Positions 61,214 through 64,000 of a stretch of DNA of 64,000 nucleotides are shown one piece after another. The notes under the pieces are model-generated. The model was given only the letters and a program-made list of their open reading frames with translations, made no database searches and had not been told where the DNA came from. Position 1 is the stretch's first letter; each line of letters begins with the position of its first letter. The stretch comes from Spirochaetales bacterium (GTDB taxonomy: Bacteria > Spirochaetota > Spirochaetia > Sphaerochaetales > Sphaerochaetaceae). The position numbers and the translations under genes are program-made. The stretch covers positions 1 to 64,000 of the forward strand of contig JAHDQJ010000006.1 in NCBI GenBank assembly GCA_018433865.1, in the 5' to 3' direction.

Positions 61214-61993
61214 CTATGCATTCTCCGGCAGGTGGAAAGCCCTGAGGCTGTTCTGGTAAAGGGCCTCTGCGGTCTCCTCGAGCGACAGTCGCTTGATATC
61301 CGCTATCGCTTGTGCAGTCTCGACCAGATACGCAGGTTTATTCCGTTTTCCCTTGTAATTCGAGGGGACCATGAAGGGACTTTCCGATTCGATCAGGATC
61401 CTGTCGAGAGGAAGATTCGCTATCGTCTCATGCAGGTGCCTGACATTCTTGTAAGTGATGTTCCCTGCGAACGAGAAGTACATCGGCAGCTCGAGAGCCT
61501 CCATGGCGAACAGCCAGTCCTCGGAGTAGCAATGGAAAATCCCACCTTTCTCGCCAAGGCGCGTCTTCAGGATGTCGAGGATGTCCCTGCCGGCTTCCCG
61601 GTTGTGGATGATCACTGGCAATTGCAAGCTTCGTGCGATATCAAGCTGACGGATGAACAGCTCCACCTGGGAGTTCTTGTCACCGAAGTTCCGGTAATAG
61701 TCCAGGCCGATCTCTCCAATGGCGACCACCCGTTCGAGACGCGAGAACGACTGCAGTTTCTGTTCCCAATTCAGGCCTGGGTTCGCTACTTCGGACGGAG
61801 AGACTCCGACCGCATGATACACTCCCGTGGCGGTCTTCAGGTTCTCATAGACCTGCTCGAAATCGTGCAGGCTGTTGCAAATGCTGACGATGTGCGTGAC
61901 CGATTTCCGTTTCGCGAGTTGTATGATGAGCAATTGCTCCATCTGGTCTTCATGTATCAGGCCGATATGGGCGTGAGTATCAAATAATTGCAT
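61214..61993 (-). CDS. tatD: TatD-family metal-dependent hydrolase
   Basis: A 259-residue TIM-barrel hydrolase; relatives act as 3'-5' DNases or on D-aminoacyl-tRNA. Metal ligands seen: DTHAH (His7, His9), Glu94 in GEIGLDYY, His130 in IIHNREA and His154 in FHCYSED. The late Asp of the family's ETDSP motif is replaced by Glu204 (IESESPF). The open frame is much longer upstream, but the ATG at 61993 starts the family homology and follows AGGA. It is first in tatD-dusB. Confidence 0.88.
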   Translation of the reverse strand: MQLFDTHAHIGLIHEDQMEQLLIIQLAKRKSVTHIVSICNSLHDFEQVYENLKTATGVYHAVGVSPSEVANPGLNWEQKLQSFSRLERVVAIGEIGLDYYRNFGDKNSQVELFIRQLDIARSLQLPVIIHNREAGRDILDILKTRLGEKGGIFHCYSEDWLFAMEALELPMYFSFAGNITYKNVRHLHETIANLPLDRILIESESPFMVPSNYKGKRNKPAYLVETAQAIADIKRLSLEETAEALYQNSLRAFHLPENA

Positions 61994-62042
61994 GGTTTTT
62001 CCTGATGTTGATGAGAAATATATCTTTCCGACGTTATAGATG

Positions 62043-62071
62043 AAGATACCATGAACATACCCTGCCGTCAA
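62043..62071 (-). promoter_or_regulatory. promoter of tatD-dusB
   Basis: On the minus strand: TTGACG (complement of 62066-62071), 17 bp, TATCTT (complement of 62043-62048). It is back to back with the promoter of the RicT-like gene. Confidence 0.55.
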
Positions 62072-62084
62072 GTTGGATTTCCAT

Positions 62085-62113
62085 TTGACAATTTCCTCCC
62101 TTCGTGGTAGCGT
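62085..62113 (+). promoter_or_regulatory. candidate promoter of the RicT-like gene
   Basis: TTGACA (62085-62090), 17 bp, TAGCGT (62108-62113), 54 nt before the start codon. The -35 is perfect, the -10 weak. Confidence 0.4.
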
Positions 62114-62167
62114 AGGAAAATCCCGGAAGGGTTTAATGCTTTTGTATAGAAGCAAATAAGGATGCTG

Positions 62168-63319
62168 ATGAAAAAAGATAGGAATTATCATGGAGCGGGA
62201 AGCGGTGATGCCAGCCAGAAGAAGTCGGTCCGCCGCCCCGAATTCGGATACATATATTTGGTCAAGAATCCCTCTTCGAACGAACTCTCGGTCTGTGCTT
62301 CCGAGGAGCCGTTGGAACGTGGTACGCATGTGATCGCCCCTTCCCGCTACGGTGCCGATTACGGAATGATAGTCGGCTCAGCGATGGCCATGGGAGGGTA
62401 TGAGCCGGGCTCAACCGAGTGCCAGGGAGCATGTCTGCACGGCGAATCGTTCGATGAGGCCTATGCGGTGGACGAGGAGCTTGTGGCAGCCGCCGAACCC
62501 GATGGGAATAGCGAGGATCTCGCAAAGACAGAAGTATCCGGATCTGTTGCGGATGATGATGCTCATGGCATCGGGTGCAATGGATGTTGTGGCAAGGGCG
62601 CCAAGGAGAATGCCGATGTACCGGTGAAGATCAGTGGCGAGATCGATTGGATAGAACGCCTGGCAACCAAGGCCGATCATGAGCGATATCTTGAGCTGAC
62701 TGCGATGGAGAATGAGGCTCTGGTTCTCTGCAGGGAGAAGGTCCTGGCCCACGGACTCGACATGAAACTTGTGTCCGCCCACTATCTGTTCGGAGAGCCG
62801 AAGATCATCTTCTTTTTCACCGCTGCAAACCGGGTTGATTTCAGGGACCTGGTGAAAGATCTGGTCTCGGTGTTCCGGATCCGGATCGAGTTGCGCCAGA
62901 TCGGGGTACGGGACGAGTCGCGGGTTCTCGGAGGCTTGGCGGTCTGCGGGCGGGATTTCTGTTGCCACGCGATCACCGACAAGCTGAATCCCGTATCCAT
63001 CAAGATGGCGAAGGAACAGAATCTTTCGCTGAATTCCACCAAGATTTCGGGACCTTGCGGACGATTGCTCTGCTGTCTTTCCTATGAATATGAATTTTAT
63101 TCCGAGGAGAAACGGAAGCTTCCCCAGGAGGGAAGCCGGTTGAAGGTACAGCATGAACTGATGAAAATTACCGAAGTGAACCTATTGTCGCGCAAGATTT
63201 CGCTGGTCAGTCCGGAAGGCAGGCATCTGGTCATTCCGTTCACTGCGGTTTACCATAATGAGGAGACCTCACGGTGGGAGATAGATCGCGCGTATCTAGA
63301 CGAATTTCTTGCAACCTGA
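62168..63319 (+). CDS. PSP1-domain protein, RicT (YaaT) homologue with Cys-rich insertion
   Basis: A 383-residue protein. The C-terminal PSP1 region is strongly conserved: RVDFRDLVKDLVSVFRIRIE, RQIGVRDESRVLGGLAVCGR, DFCCHAI, VSIKMAKEQNLSLN and GPCGRLLCC. In Bacillus RicT joins RicA and RicF, holds iron-sulfur clusters and modulates RNase Y. Here about 80 extra residues follow the first beta domain and contain C85, C89, C137, C140 and C141 in an acidic context. The ATG at 62168 follows AAGGA by 5 nt; an ATG 6 nt earlier overlaps that site. RicA and RicF are not seen. Confidence 0.85.
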   Translation: MKKDRNYHGAGSGDASQKKSVRRPEFGYIYLVKNPSSNELSVCASEEPLERGTHVIAPSRYGADYGMIVGSAMAMGGYEPGSTECQGACLHGESFDEAYAVDEELVAAAEPDGNSEDLAKTEVSGSVADDDAHGIGCNGCCGKGAKENADVPVKISGEIDWIERLATKADHERYLELTAMENEALVLCREKVLAHGLDMKLVSAHYLFGEPKIIFFFTAANRVDFRDLVKDLVSVFRIRIELRQIGVRDESRVLGGLAVCGRDFCCHAITDKLNPVSIKMAKEQNLSLNSTKISGPCGRLLCCLSYEYEFYSEEKRKLPQEGSRLKVQHELMKITEVNLLSRKISLVSPEGRHLVIPFTAVYHNEETSRWEIDRAYLDEFLAT

Positions 63320-63333
63320 TACAAACTATTGTA

Positions 63334-63362
63334 TTGACCGATTTTACGGAGTATGGTATTTT
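63334..63362 (+). promoter_or_regulatory. promoter of rpsT
   Basis: TTGACC (63334-63339), 17 bp, TATTTT (63357-63362), about 70 nt before the rpsT start. Confidence 0.5.
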
Positions 63363-63435
63363 GTGTATCCGTTGGTTCAGAGATACAATTAATTCCCTTG
63401 AACTTATATAATTGAGAAACCTTTGGAGGTATTAC

Positions 63436-63708
63436 GTGTTCAACACCAGCTCGGCTGCCAAAAGAGAGCGCCAGAACGAAACCAGGAGAATGAGGAACAA
63501 GGAGACCAAGAGTGCGGTCCGCACTGCTGTCAAGAAGTTCCAACTTGCGGTTCAAGTCAAAGACCAGGACCTTGCGAAAGAGAAGTTCGATCTCGCCATC
63601 AAGCTGATCGACACTGCCGGAAGCAAGGGAGTCTATCATGCCAATACTGTCTCTCGGAAGAAGTCAAGATTGCACGCACAGTACAACGCCCTGCAGAAGG
63701 CCGAGTAA
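63436..63708 (+). CDS. rpsT: 30S ribosomal protein S20
   Basis: A 90-residue helical-bundle protein of the 30S body. It has SSAAKRERQNETRRMRNKET near the start and HANTVSRKKSRLHAQYNAL at the end. The GTG at 63436 follows GGAGG by 6 nt; upstream in-frame codons have no homology. It stands alone, followed by the HU gene. Confidence 0.93.
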   Translation: MFNTSSAAKRERQNETRRMRNKETKSAVRTAVKKFQLAVQVKDQDLAKEKFDLAIKLIDTAGSKGVYHANTVSRKKSRLHAQYNALQKAE

Positions 63709-63746
63709 CCGTACGGTCAGTTGAATATTCTATAAGGAGTAGGTCC

Positions 63747-64000
63747 ATGGCAAATAAGAAATTGACCAAAGCCGAGATCATCGAGAACATACAATCGAAG
63801 CTCGGCCTGAACAGGCCTGATGTGCATAGTGTCATCGATGAGTTCTTCGAACAGATCAAAGGCGGTCTGGAAGAAGACAGGGTAATCGAACTCCGTGGGT
63901 TCGGTACCTTCGAAGTCAGGACTCGCAAGGGTCGTGAGCGGGCTCGCAACCCGAAGACGGGCGAACTGGTCGCCGTCGATACCCATGGTGTTGCGATTTT
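63747..64000 (+). CDS. HU/IHF-family DNA-binding protein (truncated by window end)
   Basis: 84 codons of a nucleoid protein that bends DNA as a dimer. It starts MANKKLTKAEIIENIQSKLG and has the family core IELRGFGTFEVRTRKGRER with the DNA-arm segment ARNPKTGELV. AAGGAG lies before the ATG. The 3' end is outside the window, so HU and IHF-like types cannot be separated. Confidence 0.93.
   Translation, partial: MANKKLTKAEIIENIQSKLGLNRPDVHSVIDEFFEQIKGGLEEDRVIELRGFGTFEVRTRKGRERARNPKTGELVAVDTHGVAI

Noticed and set aside
61994-62329. 112-codon N-terminal extension of tatD
   Set aside because: It overlaps the divergent RicT-like gene and both promoters; the TatD fold begins at 61993.

Overview
The window is a stretch of bacterial chromosome that is almost entirely housekeeping DNA. 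It most likely comes from a spirochaete, with the Sphaerochaeta/Treponema side of the phylum as best guess. Four things point there. RpoB carries Asn at the rifampicin-cluster position that is Ser in sensitive bacteria. The MetQ binding protein has a signal peptide ending in AAGSKES, with no lipobox Cys. The gene order joins rpoBC-rpsLG and tuf-S10-spc-alpha without fusA, infA, adk or map. A coiled-coil membrane protein resembles spirochaete families. Genus-level assignment is inference; no 16S rRNA lies in the window.

Layout. Positions 1-331 hold two tandem 5S rRNA genes. Positions 435-8906 hold a CofE-like ligase (minus strand), the methionine importer metNIQ, rmuC-argF, and an M20 peptidase divergent from a TetR regulator. 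Positions 9006-15511 hold clpB, a MobA-like nucleotidyltransferase overlapping the clpB 3' end, a DUF554 membrane protein and glycogen phosphorylase. Positions 15730-43036 form a very long plus-strand expression block: tRNA-Thr, rpmG, tRNA-Trp, secE, nusG, rplKAJL, rpoBC, rpsLG, then a terminator, a strong tuf promoter with a long leader, tuf, an attenuator-like hairpin, and the S10, spc and alpha ribosomal clusters through rpoA-rplQ.

Downstream come rny-ymdB-tlyA (RNA turnover, signalling, rRNA methylation), a GerMN-domain protein, ptsI, der, a HAD phosphatase, a coiled-coil protein ending in 17 perfect-length pentapeptide repeats, pyrG, grpE-dnaK-dnaJ-rlmB, a minus-strand set tatD-dusB-purD-like, a RicT/PSP1 protein, rpsT and a truncated HU gene at the window edge.

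How the genes work together. Most make or control the transcription and translation machinery (RNA polymerase, ribosomal proteins, EF-Tu, NusG, SecE/SecY, Der, TlyA, RlmB, DusB). A second group maintains protein quality (ClpB, GrpE, DnaK, DnaJ). RNase Y and a RicT-like protein, partners in Bacillus, occur in the same window but in separate units. I see no CRISPR array, prophage, insertion sequence or defence island. The less ordinary items are the regulatory structures around tuf, the degenerate PurD-like ATP-grasp protein, the Cys-rich insertion in the RicT homologue, the 15-bp tandem repeat, and two genes that look leaderless. No clear new multi-gene system was found.
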